A stretch of DNA of 64,000 nt from Thiobacillus sp. (lineage in GTDB: Bacteria; Pseudomonadota; Gammaproteobacteria; Burkholderiales; Thiobacillaceae): positions 21,215-85,214 of the forward strand of contig JAUYCF010000047.1 of NCBI GenBank assembly GCA_030692355.1. Direction: 5' to 3'. The position numbers were made by a program, and so were the translations under genes. How positions within the stretch are numbered: position 1 is the stretch's first letter; each line of letters starts with the position of its first letter. The notes under the pieces were generated by a model. It saw nothing but the letters and a program-made list of their open reading frames with translations. It did no database searches and was not told the DNA's origin. Shown here piece by piece: positions 48,310 to 56,498 of the stretch.

Positions 48310-49005
48310 TTACTGCTGGCGGTATTGGAGTTCACCTATACTGCGCCGCGGCTGCGGGGACGATTGGTTGGATGTAGGCTGAATGGCATTGGTTGAATCA
48401 ATCATCTGTTCTGAGGCACTTGCTCGCCACAGTTCGGTTTGTAGAGGAAAAATTGGTATAGCTTGCCAGATGGTCCTGAGATGAATAATTGAGACGCCCT
48501 CCGTTGTAACAATCTCCCCTTCAAGCTTGGCAAAGTCGATAAGAACGCCCCCAATATAGTCATATGCGCTGAGCTGAATCTTATTGTCGTTCACCTGCTC
48601 TCCCCGAATGAGCATAAAATCAAATGGGAAGTTGTTTTCAAGAAACTTGCTGGAAGTAATGGTACCCCCTACCCCATCGTCACTCACAATAATGTCAAGG
48701 TCCATATACACGTCTGGTTGATAACGTATATCAATCTCCCCTTCGTTGGTCCATTTTGCTGTCCAAACGCTGTCTGTGTGATACCAACCTTGCACCTTGG
48801 AAAAAGCGGATTGAATCTTGGAAGGAAGAATTTGAAGGTTATCGATGGCAGTGGGCCCATTAAGCAGCACCCAACCAATCAAGCCTGCTAGCGCGACAAG
48901 TTTTAACCAGGTTTTTCTATACCAAGGCACTTCCAAACTAGCAGACAACTGGTGAGCCGGGCCTATGACTCGATTCCGTCTGTTTTTGTTGTTCCTGCCC
49001 CTCAT
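48310..49005 (-). CDS. Membrane-anchored protein of unknown function in the element
   Basis: This is a 231-residue product with a basic N-terminus (MRGRNNKNRRNRV) and one transmembrane helix (LKLVALAGLIGWVLLNG, about residues 34-50). The rest is a soluble, probably beta-rich domain (WTAKWTNEGEIDIRYQPDVYMDLDIIV, given in outline). No family is recognised. It is the last gene on the minus strand of the element, 164 bases after the endonuclease gene. It is AT-rich compared with core genes and could be a cargo gene with an envelope role. Confidence 0.6.
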   Translation of the reverse strand: MRGRNNKNRRNRVIGPAHQLSASLEVPWYRKTWLKLVALAGLIGWVLLNGPTAIDNLQILPSKIQSAFSKVQGWYHTDSVWTAKWTNEGEIDIRYQPDVYMDLDIIVSDDGVGGTITSSKFLENNFPFDFMLIRGEQVNDNKIQLSAYDYIGGVLIDFAKLEGEIVTTEGVSIIHLRTIWQAIPIFPLQTELWRASASEQMIDSTNAIQPTSNQSSPQPRRSIGELQYRQQ

Positions 49006-49169
49006 TAAATGTCTTATCTCGTTTTCTTTGTTTACGGCTTATGGAGTTGCTTCAGCACAGCCTTGTTGTGGGCAGCCAAGGGCTTATGGTCAGACGCCAA
49101 GGGAATATCTGATCTGCCACGCTGATGTGTGCCTTTTGGGTAAAGGCTCTCTGCCGCACTCTTATTCAG

Positions 49170-50207
49170 TTATGTCACGCAATCATTGAGGGTTAAATCA
49201 CATCCTGCATCGTCCCCATTTCTGCTGTTACCGAAGAGTCGTCCAAAGTTGTAACGCCATTGCAGGGCAAAACTCATTCCAATTTTTCCGTTAAGGGGGC
49301 TTGCTATTAGGCGCCCCCACTCGTTGTCATTAGGCGCCCTTGCCGCATCTTTAAGGGTCTCGGTAACCCAGTTGTCTAGCTCATTAGTGATCTGTGCGTA
49401 ATGGGGCGTTACCGTTAGGATCGCTTTAATAGCCTCAAGGTCTGATTCTGGTATCAGTTCTCGGTCATCTCGAGCCCTCTGATAATTTTGCCGCTCAAAG
49501 TCCAGAGAGCTACGGTTAATAATTTGTTGCACCCAATCATCTCCATTTTGGAGTCCGCCCAGGAGGGTAATTAGTTGCTTGGCACGCCAGTCACTTTGAT
49601 TAACATAGGCAAGAAACCGAAATACCCGTTTTGTGACAGCCTCACCCTGTTGTATAAGCCAATCCCTGTGCTCTCTCGCTATAGTGCAAAGCCCCTCGTC
49701 GGCAACCTCACTACCACGCATATAACGCCAGCCTATAATCTGAAGCCGCAAAGGCGGGTGTCTCTTTGCCGTTTGGTAGTCCGTGAGCATTACGACACAG
49801 TCATATTCATTTCCGTATAGTCGCTCGTATGCGGAGAAAAATGGTTCGCTCGTGCAATAGTTGGTCGATGGAGATTTAACGCCTAAGTCCAAGTCCGGAA
49901 GATCAACCCCCCGCGCTGGATTAATCTTCAGTGGTTCAATTCCGGCATTCTGAAAGACTGCTGTCTCCAAAATTGCGACGAATAGCATTTCTAGGACACT
50001 GCCGATTGTTTTTCCATCAAGGTTTGGGAGAGCGCCGTTAACCTTTAGCCCCTCGTACCAATGGGGCAGCACTCCACCGCGCCCGAGCCTTGTAATGCTT
50101 GGTTGGAGGACATCCAGATTCTCACCACGTAACACCTCATTGAGGCGGCCCATGGCGACGTCCAGCTGGCCCCTTACAATTTCCCGCAACTCCGCCTTGC
50201 TAGGCAT
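49170..50207 (-). CDS. Probable type II restriction endonuclease, family not recognised
   Basis: This is a 345-residue product from the ATG at 50207, with GGGAG at 7-base spacing; its ATGCCTAG overlaps the methyltransferase stop by 8 bases. An unlinked REase-like motif is suggested by GVDLPDLDLGVKSPSTNYCTSEPF: acidic residues followed by VK, as in PD-(D/E)XK cores, although the spacing is not canonical. The location directly after a C5-methyltransferase and vsr is typical of the cognate endonuclease. The specificity cannot be read from the sequence. If it is not an endonuclease, it is still a methyltransferase-linked protein. Confidence 0.62.
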   Translation of the reverse strand: MPSKAELREIVRGQLDVAMGRLNEVLRGENLDVLQPSITRLGRGGVLPHWYEGLKVNGALPNLDGKTIGSVLEMLFVAILETAVFQNAGIEPLKINPARGVDLPDLDLGVKSPSTNYCTSEPFFSAYERLYGNEYDCVVMLTDYQTAKRHPPLRLQIIGWRYMRGSEVADEGLCTIAREHRDWLIQQGEAVTKRVFRFLAYVNQSDWRAKQLITLLGGLQNGDDWVQQIINRSSLDFERQNYQRARDDRELIPESDLEAIKAILTVTPHYAQITNELDNWVTETLKDAARAPNDNEWGRLIASPLNGKIGMSFALQWRYNFGRLFGNSRNGDDAGCDLTLNDCVT

Positions 50208-51399
50208 GAAAAAGCTCCCTTTGTAGTTCATTTAAATTGTTCGTTGCGGTCCATGCAGCCTCATCTGTAAGCCAGCGTTGCATGACCCATTCAACCAATG
50301 GAGGTGGCACAGCATTTCCCAACAACGAGTATTGATCGTAGGGACTTGCTGCGCGGCAATGCGTTTCAGGAAAGCCTTGAAGGCGGGCGTATTCAATGGG
50401 TGTAAGTCGCCGGTAAGACTCGCCGATTTTGTATCGCTCGTAATGTCTGCTTGTCGATGCTGTTAGCGTGGGGGCTAGGCCATTAATGCCGAATATCGTG
50501 TAGCCCATCCTCGCACCACCACCTTGGTTGCTGACTACTTCGACGCCTTGAACGAACCGATTTACTGGAGTATTGCTTGATAACCTCGGTAAAGTTTTTT
50601 CGGTTAGATCATATTCAGGTGGGGGTGAGGTCTCTAAGACATCCGTCAGCAAAACGGTGGGGGCAGCGGCAGGGCGATTTTCTAAATCAAGCGACACGAA
50701 CCTACCTAAGTACGCCATTCCCCAGTTCGGGAATTTGAGACCGTGACTTTCTATCTGCTTCCATAAGTCATGCCTAGAAACCATATGCCTATGCCCTGAC
50801 CGCACCCCAGAAAATTCTTGGGGGTCAGCTAGTCGGATTGCAGACGAACAATCGTTTGTCTGGTGGGGAAAGGGGCTTCGCCGACCGCATATCAATACGC
50901 GCTCCCGATTCTGCGCCAGACCAAAGTCCCTCGCGTTAAGGAGTCGCCATTCAATCCAATAATTTAGCTCAGACAACGCTGACAGGATCGTCGCAAAGTG
51001 CCTTCCCTGTTCCATCGTAAGTAGGCGCTTAACGTTTTCGAGGATGAAATACTCGGGTTTAGCATTTGTTATTACATCCACTATGGTCTGAAACAGCGTT
51101 CCCCTTGGGTCACGAATCCCTTCTTTTTTCCCGGCTGCACTAAATGGCTGACACGGAAAGCCGCCAGTTAGCAGGTCATGGGATGGAATCGTGTCGATAA
51201 TGTCGTGAATGTCGCCTTCGTGGATCTCACCATGCCCGAAATTGTCCCGGTAGACGTCACATGACAAGGCGTTTAGGTCATTAGCAAAGAGTGTTTTTAA
51301 ACCAAGACGGTCGGCGGCAAGGCGGAACCCGCCAATTCCGCAAAATAGTTCAATAGTTGTTAATCCGTTGAGCGGGGGCATCTGCGACTTACTTGTCAT
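50200..51399 (-). CDS. DNA (cytosine-5-)-methyltransferase
   Basis: This is a 399-residue product from the ATG at 51399; the ATG at 51417 is in frame but overlaps the end of vsr. The m5C methyltransferase motifs are in order: I TIELFCGIGGFRLAA, IV GGFPCQPFSAAGKKEG with the catalytic Cys, VI FILENVKRLL, VIII RERVLICGRR-type region, IX RRLTPIEYARLQGFPETH and X LLGNAVPPPLVEWV. The variable target-recognition region lies between VIII and IX. It methylates cytosine in a specific but unknown DNA sequence and protects against the adjacent endonuclease. Confidence 0.95.
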   Translation of the reverse strand: MTSKSQMPPLNGLTTIELFCGIGGFRLAADRLGLKTLFANDLNALSCDVYRDNFGHGEIHEGDIHDIIDTIPSHDLLTGGFPCQPFSAAGKKEGIRDPRGTLFQTIVDVITNAKPEYFILENVKRLLTMEQGRHFATILSALSELNYWIEWRLLNARDFGLAQNRERVLICGRRSPFPHQTNDCSSAIRLADPQEFSGVRSGHRHMVSRHDLWKQIESHGLKFPNWGMAYLGRFVSLDLENRPAAAPTVLLTDVLETSPPPEYDLTEKTLPRLSSNTPVNRFVQGVEVVSNQGGGARMGYTIFGINGLAPTLTASTSRHYERYKIGESYRRLTPIEYARLQGFPETHCRAASPYDQYSLLGNAVPPPLVEWVMQRWLTDEAAWTATNNLNELQRELFHA

Positions 51400-51403
51400 T
51401 TCT

Positions 51404-51817
51404 TTAGGACTCCACATCCAGGAAATTCCTGATTTTCATTTCCAATATTGGGCAGTCTGAAAACTCGCATTGCCATATGACCAGTGCTCTCCAACCGAGT
51501 TTGTTTAGGGCGTTTAGCGTTTCGGCGTCTCGCTCAACGTTTCGCTTGAACTTTGCCTTCCAGAAGGCAACTCGTGTTTTGGGTGTCGTTGCATAACGGC
51601 AATTCTGATGGCGGTGCCAGAAGCAGCCATGCACGAATATGACCGCCCGACGCGACGCGAATACGAGATCGGGCTTGCCGGGCAGGTTTGCTTGATGAAG
51701 TCGGTAACGAAACCCCATTCCATGCACGAGTCGCCTGACTCGTAATTCTACCGACGTATCGGTTGAGCGAACATGTGACATCAGTTTACTACGCTGCGCT
51801 GGTGTCAAGGTATCCAT
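51404..51817 (-). CDS. vsr: Vsr, very-short-patch mismatch repair endonuclease
   Basis: This is a 137-residue product with the Vsr signature: MDTLTPAQRSKLMSHVRSTDTS-like N-terminus, LPGKPDLVFASRRAVIFVHGCFWHRHQNC with catalytic Asp and His residues, and a zinc-binding Cys/His set. Vsr nicks T:G mismatches that arise by deamination of 5-methylcytosine at the methylase site. It is the first gene of a vsr-methyltransferase-endonuclease operon, with GGAAG before the ATG. It is divergent from the gene at 52059 across a 241-bp gene-free gap. Confidence 0.95.
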   Translation of the reverse strand: MDTLTPAQRSKLMSHVRSTDTSVELRVRRLVHGMGFRYRLHQANLPGKPDLVFASRRAVIFVHGCFWHRHQNCRYATTPKTRVAFWKAKFKRNVERDAETLNALNKLGWRALVIWQCEFSDCPILEMKIRNFLDVES

Positions 51818-52058
51818 GCCACTTCCCCCATGTCAGTGTCCCCACAATCTGGCGCCGCTGCCTGCTCTTGGCCGGAAGCCCCTCTGCGTTGGTGTTTCCA
51901 GTGCGTAGGCACTGAACAAGCTTAATCTTGACGAGCTTACGGTGTCTGTTCCCGGTGAAAGCGGCCAATATGAGCGTTTAACGTAACCGACACGAGACGT
52001 GTCTGGCCTCATCTAAGGGACATAATGCGTATTGTGTGCCTGACGTCCTGTGCTACAG

Positions 52059-52850
52059 ATGACCCCGGAACAAAAATACGGAAAACTCGCCCAGAGCGAT
52101 ATCGAACTGATCCTCCCGCTCCTACCGCAGCTTGAAAAAGAGCGCCAGGAGCTTCAAGCCCGTATCGAACAGCAACCCGAAAAATTTTCAGAAAAGTTCC
52201 TGACAGCAGGGTTTGCCTGGGCGCATCTTTACGAAATCCCCTTTCTTCAGCTCTTGTTCAATTTCTTGGCCGTCGCTGGTCTGGATAAGAAAGTTGTGCA
52301 CGCCTCCAACCAGGAGGAACCCATCAAAGCCTTGCTGGACGTTGTCGAAGAGGTGTCGGACATGGAGTGGGCTGGCGGTTCTGGGGGTAAGTTCACGCCG
52401 GGTGACTTCTTAGGCTACCTGCACGCAATAATCGGAAATCTGGATTGCCTTGTGATCTACGGTTCCTACTTGAATGATCTCATCGCTGACGCGCAGAGAG
52501 GCAACTTGGAGGCGCTCGTGAAAGCAATTCGGATAGACCCAACGGTTGCCACGGGGACACTTGCTCGCAACCTTATTTCTTTCGAGGTCATTGCAGGCGA
52601 CCGGGGCTTCATCGATGAAGTCCGTAGAGCCATGGCCGGCAAGACGGGAGATCAGGCGACCTATCTGAAGAAATTCCGCTTCCTAATGCAGTTACTTCAT
52701 GAGGTCGGAGCGCTTGGGCTTCCTACTAAAGAACTTTCAGAGCTGGTTTTCAAACTTGGTGCCTATGACCGGCGTCCAGGTGCTGGGAAGAACGTCTCTG
52801 AACTCATCCTCAAAGCTAAGGCCATGAAAAAGAAAGCCATCTCAAAGTGA
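52059..52850 (+). CDS. Unknown cytosolic protein in the element
   Basis: This is a 263-residue product from the ATG at 52059; a GTG at 52050 is an alternative start and neither has a clear ribosome site. It is mostly helical, with a coiled-coil-like start (LLPQLEKERQELQARIEQQP) and a lysine-rich tail (LILKAKAMKKKAISK). It has no membrane segment, catalytic motif or recognised family. It lies between the divergent vsr operon and rep, on the same strand as the mobility genes. It could be a regulator, a cargo protein or a defence component; the sequence does not decide. Confidence 0.65.
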   Translation: MTPEQKYGKLAQSDIELILPLLPQLEKERQELQARIEQQPEKFSEKFLTAGFAWAHLYEIPFLQLLFNFLAVAGLDKKVVHASNQEEPIKALLDVVEEVSDMEWAGGSGGKFTPGDFLGYLHAIIGNLDCLVIYGSYLNDLIADAQRGNLEALVKAIRIDPTVATGTLARNLISFEVIAGDRGFIDEVRRAMAGKTGDQATYLKKFRFLMQLLHEVGALGLPTKELSELVFKLGAYDRRPGAGKNVSELILKAKAMKKKAISK

Positions 52851-52945
52851 AAAATGAGATGGTCGTAAGTCCCTGACCTGAGCTATTCAATCCGTTCCAC
52901 CCCAGGAAGCCATGACGGCACGCTGGTACTTCAAATGGAGTGGAT

Positions 52946-54258
52946 ATGTATACCCAGGTAACACAAAACAAAACTCAATCCGACGACACGTGTAGGGCAG
53001 CCCGCGCAGGCGCGGCTGACCTACGCGGGGAGTTGGAAAAGGATGCGACGCCTACTAACAGAGCATCCAATAACTGCAATTGTGAGGAAATAGGGTTCGT
53101 GCCTTTGCGCTGGGGCGTGGACAGTCTCTATCTTTCCTACCCCGGCATGCTGGCCGACTCGGTCACCCGCAAGCTGGAAACCCTCAAGAAGACCGCCCAG
53201 TCCGAACACGAATCGGAACAGGCAAGAGCCCAGTATGTCGTCGATGAGCATGTCTTCGAAGTCAAGGACAAAGGCTCGGGAATATTCCCCTTCATCCTGC
53301 GTGATAACGCCTTCCGTATCTCGCTCTCGCGCCCAAAGTCGGGCACCCTGCCAATGGCCTATGTCCAGGTATCCAGCGCGATGCTGTCGGCATTCTCTCC
53401 CCAGCGGGCGGAAGCCATGCTCAGTGATGTTCTTCTGAAGATGGGTGATATCGAATCAGCCCGGACAAGCCGGATCGATCTGTACGTCGATTTCACCTGC
53501 GATGTGGATATGGAAAGCTGGTCGCGCCATGCCTGGGTGACGCGTGCTCACAATGTCCAGTCTTATTCCTGCCAGGGTCAGTTCACCGGTTGGTCTATCG
53601 GTATGGGCGGGGTGATGGCTGCTCGCTTGTACAACAAGACCCTGGAAATCGAAACCAGCGGCAAGCAATACCTGAAAGAACTTTGGCTCAAGGCCGGATG
53701 GGATGGGGTGCGCCCGATCTGGCGGCTTGAATTCGAATTCAAACGTGAATTGCTCACGCAGAAGGGCTTATCCACTCTGCATGAAACCTTGCGGCACCTG
53801 GGCGGCCTGTGGGCCTATGCGACTGATGAGTGGTTGCGACTGACTTTTTGCCCAGCGAAGAGGATTCAACGCGCTCACGGTGGCCTGTGCACCCTCTGTG
53901 GGCATGTTTGGCGTCTATAGACTGGGGTGAGGATGGCGGGCCATTAATGGAGCGCTTTTCTTCTGTTAGTGCGCCCAGCGAAAAGCAGATTCTGTCCCGC
54001 CTGCTTTCATCCATGACGACCTTAATGGCGCTCAATGGTCATGTTGGTTTGGACGTGGCTTGGGATGGCTTGCGCCTCCGCCTGGATAACCACCTGCACT
54101 CGCTGTGCCTATGGGAGGGCATTCACCCAGACCAGTACGTCGAGGAAAAGGTCAGGATCAAGGCGCGTCGCTTCAATTCCATCCTCAACCAGGTAGATGA
54201 AACACCTGACATCGATGAAGAAGCGCGGCTGTACCTCAGGCAATCAAGAGGCGGCTAA
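52946..54258 (+). pseudogene. rep: Rep-type replication initiation protein gene with a frameshift
   Basis: From the ATG at 52946 (GGAG 5 bases upstream) the frame runs to a stop at 53918. It encodes a Rep_trans-like initiator with SARTSRIDLYVDFT, AARLYNKTLEIETSGK and WRLEFEFKRELL. Homologous-looking sequence continues only in the -1 frame from 53845 to 54258 (PSEEDSTRSRWPVHPLW to YLRQSRGG). One extra T in the TTTTT run at 53845-53849 would restore a single protein of about 437 residues. The cause is a one-base deletion, a sequencing error or a -1 slip. The stop overlaps the xis start (TAATG). Confidence 0.75.
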
Positions 54259-54608
54259 TGAAAGTGGAAACTGGCCTGCCTTTGCCCGCTGCGCGTTGCC
54301 TAAACAAGGAACAAGCCGGGGAATATCTCGGCATCGGGGTGACCTTGCTCACTGAGCTGGGTGTCCCCTTCATCAAGCTGGGTCGTCGTTGTCTCTATGA
54401 CAAGCTTGACCTGGATACCTGGTTGGATGAGTATAAATCCCGCGAGCGAGGGCGGGCCGGAAAGGAAAAAACCTTATGGCCCATGAAACAGGAATCTACC
54501 GGAGACCGAATTCCCGGTATTGGTGGATCAGCCACACCCTCCCGAACGGCAAGCGAGTACGCCAAAGTACTGGGACTGAAAACCGAGAAGAAGCAGAAGC
54601 GCTGCTAG
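54258..54608 (+). CDS. Excisionase/AlpA-like helix-turn-helix protein
   Basis: This is a 116-residue product. Residues 13-60 form an excisionase-type winged HTH ([20 protein letters not shown], then [22 protein letters not shown]). It likely binds DNA and directs the integrase towards excision. Its TAATG start couples it to rep. Its 3' end overlaps the integrase gene by 133 bases in another frame, an unusually long overlap. The tail after about residue 75 looks like unconstrained sequence. Confidence 0.8.
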   Translation: MKVETGLPLPAARCLNKEQAGEYLGIGVTLLTELGVPFIKLGRRCLYDKLDLDTWLDEYKSRERGRAGKEKTLWPMKQESTGDRIPGIGGSATPSRTASEYAKVLGLKTEKKQKRC

Positions 54609-55528
54609 CGAAATTCAAGCTAGAAGCCTTCCGTGAGCAACATTTCGGCATCAAGCGCCCGCGAAGTTGGCAGGAAGCTGTCGTGCGGTATCTCGAAGTG
54701 AAAGCCACACTGCGAAGCATTCGGGATGTGACGCGGATTTGCCGGGGACTGCATCCGTACTTGGGCAGTCTCACCCTGGATCAAATTAACGGCGACGTGA
54801 TTTGGTCGGTTGTTCAGGGTGAATTCAAGAAGGGGAATCTTCCGGCAACCGTGAATCGCTACCTTGCCACTTTGCGTTGCCTGTTAAAAATGGCGCGTGA
54901 TGAGTGGCAGTGGATCGATAGCGTTCCGAAAGTCCGCATGTTGGGTGGCGAAGTGGCGCGCGACCGTTGGTTGACGCGGGAGGAAGCGGATCGCCTGATT
55001 CGTTTATGCCCGGATCATCTGGCCGCCGTGGTTCGCTTCGCACTTACGACGGGATGCCGCGCCCGGGAGATATTAGGCTTGGAATGGAATCGGGTGGACT
55101 TGCAGCGCAAGACTGCCTGGATCAACCAAACCAAGAATGGAACGCCGCGAGGCGTGCCGTTGAACCGTGATGCTGTAACCGTACTGAGGGAACAGATAGG
55201 AAAGCACGCCCAGTTTTGTTTTACCTATCGGGGTGAGCCGATCAAGCGCAACATTTCCAACCATGCTTGGTTCACTGCGTTAGGCAAGGCGGGCCTGGAG
55301 GATTTTCGCTTTCATGATCTGCGGCATACCTGGGCCTCTTGGCACAGGCAGTCGGGGACGAGCTGCGACGAGTTGAAAGACTTGGGCGGCTGGAAAACCC
55401 GCAGCATGGTTGACCGTTATGCGAAGTTTGCTACAGATCACCTGGCAGCTGCTGCATCACGGATTGAATCAGCAACGAACGAAGATGTGATCGAATTGGC
55501 ACATTTTCGTCACAGTGCCACCAAATGA
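54476..55528 (+). CDS. int: Tyrosine recombinase (integrase) of the tRNA-Phe element
   Basis: This is a 350-residue integrase with a complete catalytic set: Arg195 in [14 protein letters not shown], a Lys in [13 protein letters not shown], His280 and Arg283 in [12 protein letters not shown], a GGW block and the nucleophile Tyr315 in [10 protein letters not shown]. The N-terminal arm and core-binding domains are present. It ends 35 bases before the right repeat and points towards the tRNA, as expected for a tRNA-targeting element. An imperfect hairpin at 55531-55554 follows. Confidence 0.95.
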   Translation: MAHETGIYRRPNSRYWWISHTLPNGKRVRQSTGTENREEAEALLAKFKLEAFREQHFGIKRPRSWQEAVVRYLEVKATLRSIRDVTRICRGLHPYLGSLTLDQINGDVIWSVVQGEFKKGNLPATVNRYLATLRCLLKMARDEWQWIDSVPKVRMLGGEVARDRWLTREEADRLIRLCPDHLAAVVRFALTTGCRAREILGLEWNRVDLQRKTAWINQTKNGTPRGVPLNRDAVTVLREQIGKHAQFCFTYRGEPIKRNISNHAWFTALGKAGLEDFRFHDLRHTWASWHRQSGTSCDELKDLGGWKTRSMVDRYAKFATDHLAAAASRIESATNEDVIELAHFRHSATK

Positions 55529-55530
55529 AA

Positions 55531-55554
55531 ACGGCCCACATCGCTGTGAGCCGT
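55531..55554 (+). terminator. Hairpin after the integrase gene
   Basis: Stem ACGGCCCACA with TGTGAGCCGT (9 of 10 pairs) and loop TCGC lies 3 bases after the stop. There is no long T-tract, so termination strength is uncertain. Confidence 0.55.
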
Positions 55555-55563
55555 TCTGGATAC

Positions 55564-55609
55564 TGGTGGCCAGTCTCGGAATCGAACCAAGGACACGCGG
55601 ATTTTCAAT
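55564..55609. repeat. Right attachment site (attR) within tRNA-Phe
   Basis: These 46 bases are the 3' part of tRNA-Phe (anticodon loop through CCA, minus strand) and match attL at 48106-48151 exactly. The element keeps the tRNA intact at this end. Confidence 0.93.
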
Positions 55610-55639
55610 CCGCTGCTCTACCAACTGAGCTAACTGGCC
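55564..55639 (-). tRNA. tRNA-Phe (anticodon GAA)
   Basis: This is a 76-base gene with CCA encoded. The acceptor stem GGCCAGT pairs with ACTGGCC, followed by discriminator A and CCA. The D arm is GCTCAGTTGGTAGAGC. The anticodon stem-loop is GCGGATTGAAAATCCGC with GAA, and the T arm contains GGTTCGATTCC. It serves as the integration target of the element on its 3' side. Confidence 0.97.
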
Positions 55640-55774
55640 TATCTGTAGCCATACGCCGCCACATTAAAAAACAAGCGCTTGGGCGCAGGCATCCGCAACC
55701 CAAGGCACTTGTCCCAGGGTTGCGAGCGTCAGAAAAACGTCAGAAAACATTTTTCCGTGCTCGCAAGCCGGGCG

Positions 55775-55803
55775 AGTATAAGCGAGACGTCCGCTTTTGT
55801 GAA
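55775..55803 (-). promoter_or_regulatory. Probable promoter of tRNA-Phe
   Basis: Reading the minus strand, TTCACA (55803-55798), a 17-base spacer and TATACT (55780-55775) are followed by the GC-rich discriminator CGCCCGG, as in stringently controlled stable-RNA promoters. The implied leader to the mature tRNA is about 130 bases. The rest of the 425-bp gene-free stretch 55640-56065 shows short GCCTGCGC/GCCGGAAGCCGG simple repeats, one ModE-box-like site and no gene. Confidence 0.55.
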
Positions 55804-56022
55804 GCCGAAGCCGGAAGCCGGCGCCTGCGCCTGCGCATCAAGGGTCGCACCGACCCTGTGCGGCAGTCAACATGGCTGTATCGAATGACTGTTTATCGGC
55901 CCCAAGGGGGAAATTGGAATTTCCCATACAAGCGCCGGGGAATCTGGTTGCGTTGGGGCGTCGGCAATGTTGACTTGCATATCCTCCCGCTGCTTGCATA
56001 GCGCTTGCCAGAAAAACCAACG

Positions 56023-56046
56023 CGATATATATTCAAAAACATAACG
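56023..56046. promoter_or_regulatory. ModE-box-like site 1
   Basis: CGATATAT, 8 bases, ACATAACG. The half-sites and spacing match the second site at 56463-56486 and the form of known ModE boxes. It starts 43 bases upstream of the modE-like start, suggesting autoregulation. Confidence 0.55.
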
Positions 56047-56065
56047 GATCTGGCAAGGATCGATT

Positions 56066-56410
56066 TTGGATAAACGGATCAACCCCAAACTGCGCATCTT
56101 GCTGGGAGCAGAAATTGCTATCGGCCCAGGCAAGGCGGACCTGCTCGATGCCGTGGCCCGCACTGGATCCATTTCAGCGGCGGCGCGGGAGATGGGCATG
56201 TCCTACCGGCGCGCCTGGCTCTTGGTGGACACCATGAACCGCTGCTTCAAAAGGCCTCTGGTGGAAGCCAGCAAGGGGGGCTCGGGCGGTGGCGGAGCGC
56301 GTATCACCGAGCAGGGACTGGATGTGCTGGCCCGCTACAGGGCCATGGAATTGAAGGCGGCGGCCAGTGTGGCCGCCGAGATGCGCGAGTTCACCCAACT
56401 CTTGGCATAA
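56066..56410 (+). CDS. modE: ModE-like molybdate regulator, DNA-binding domain only
   Basis: This is a 114-residue winged HTH of the ModE/LysR-type N-terminal family (LLDAVARTGSISAAAREMGMSYRRAWLLVDTMN, then PLVEASKGGSGGGGARITEQG). The start is TTG at 56066 with AAGGA upstream; no ATG fits before the in-frame stop. It lacks the C-terminal molybdate-binding MopI/TOBE domains of full ModE, so molybdate sensing must be indirect or absent. It is followed by modABC. Confidence 0.85.
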   Translation: MDKRINPKLRILLGAEIAIGPGKADLLDAVARTGSISAAAREMGMSYRRAWLLVDTMNRCFKRPLVEASKGGSGGGGARITEQGLDVLARYRAMELKAAASVAAEMREFTQLLA

Positions 56411-56462
56411 CAAGCAGGCTGATACATATCCGATTGGATCTCCAGCGCTGTTTTACGTTCAT

Positions 56463-56486
56463 CGTTATATTCACTTGTACATATCG
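56463..56486. promoter_or_regulatory. ModE-box-like site 2, upstream of modA
   Basis: CGTTATAT, 8 bases, ACATATCG. It has the same architecture as site 1 and lies 13 bases upstream of the modA start, where a bound repressor would block initiation. Confidence 0.6.
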
Positions 56487-56498
56487 AAAGGTTATTCC

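Larger units (their letters stand above)
48106..55609. mobile_element. Integrative element in tRNA-Phe carrying a cytosine methylation/restriction cargo
   Basis: This unit of about 7.5 kb is bounded by exact 46-bp direct repeats of the tRNA-Phe 3' end. The mobility module at the right end is rep (frameshifted), an excisionase-like HTH gene and a tyrosine integrase pointing at the tRNA. The cargo is vsr, a C5-cytosine methyltransferase, a probable endonuclease, a membrane-anchored protein and a 264-residue unknown. Several cargo genes are visibly AT-richer than the flanking chromosome. No relaxase, conjugation, capsid or terminase gene is present, so transfer would need a helper. Rep, Xis and Int together suggest a plasmid- or satellite-like excising element. 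Confidence 0.88.
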
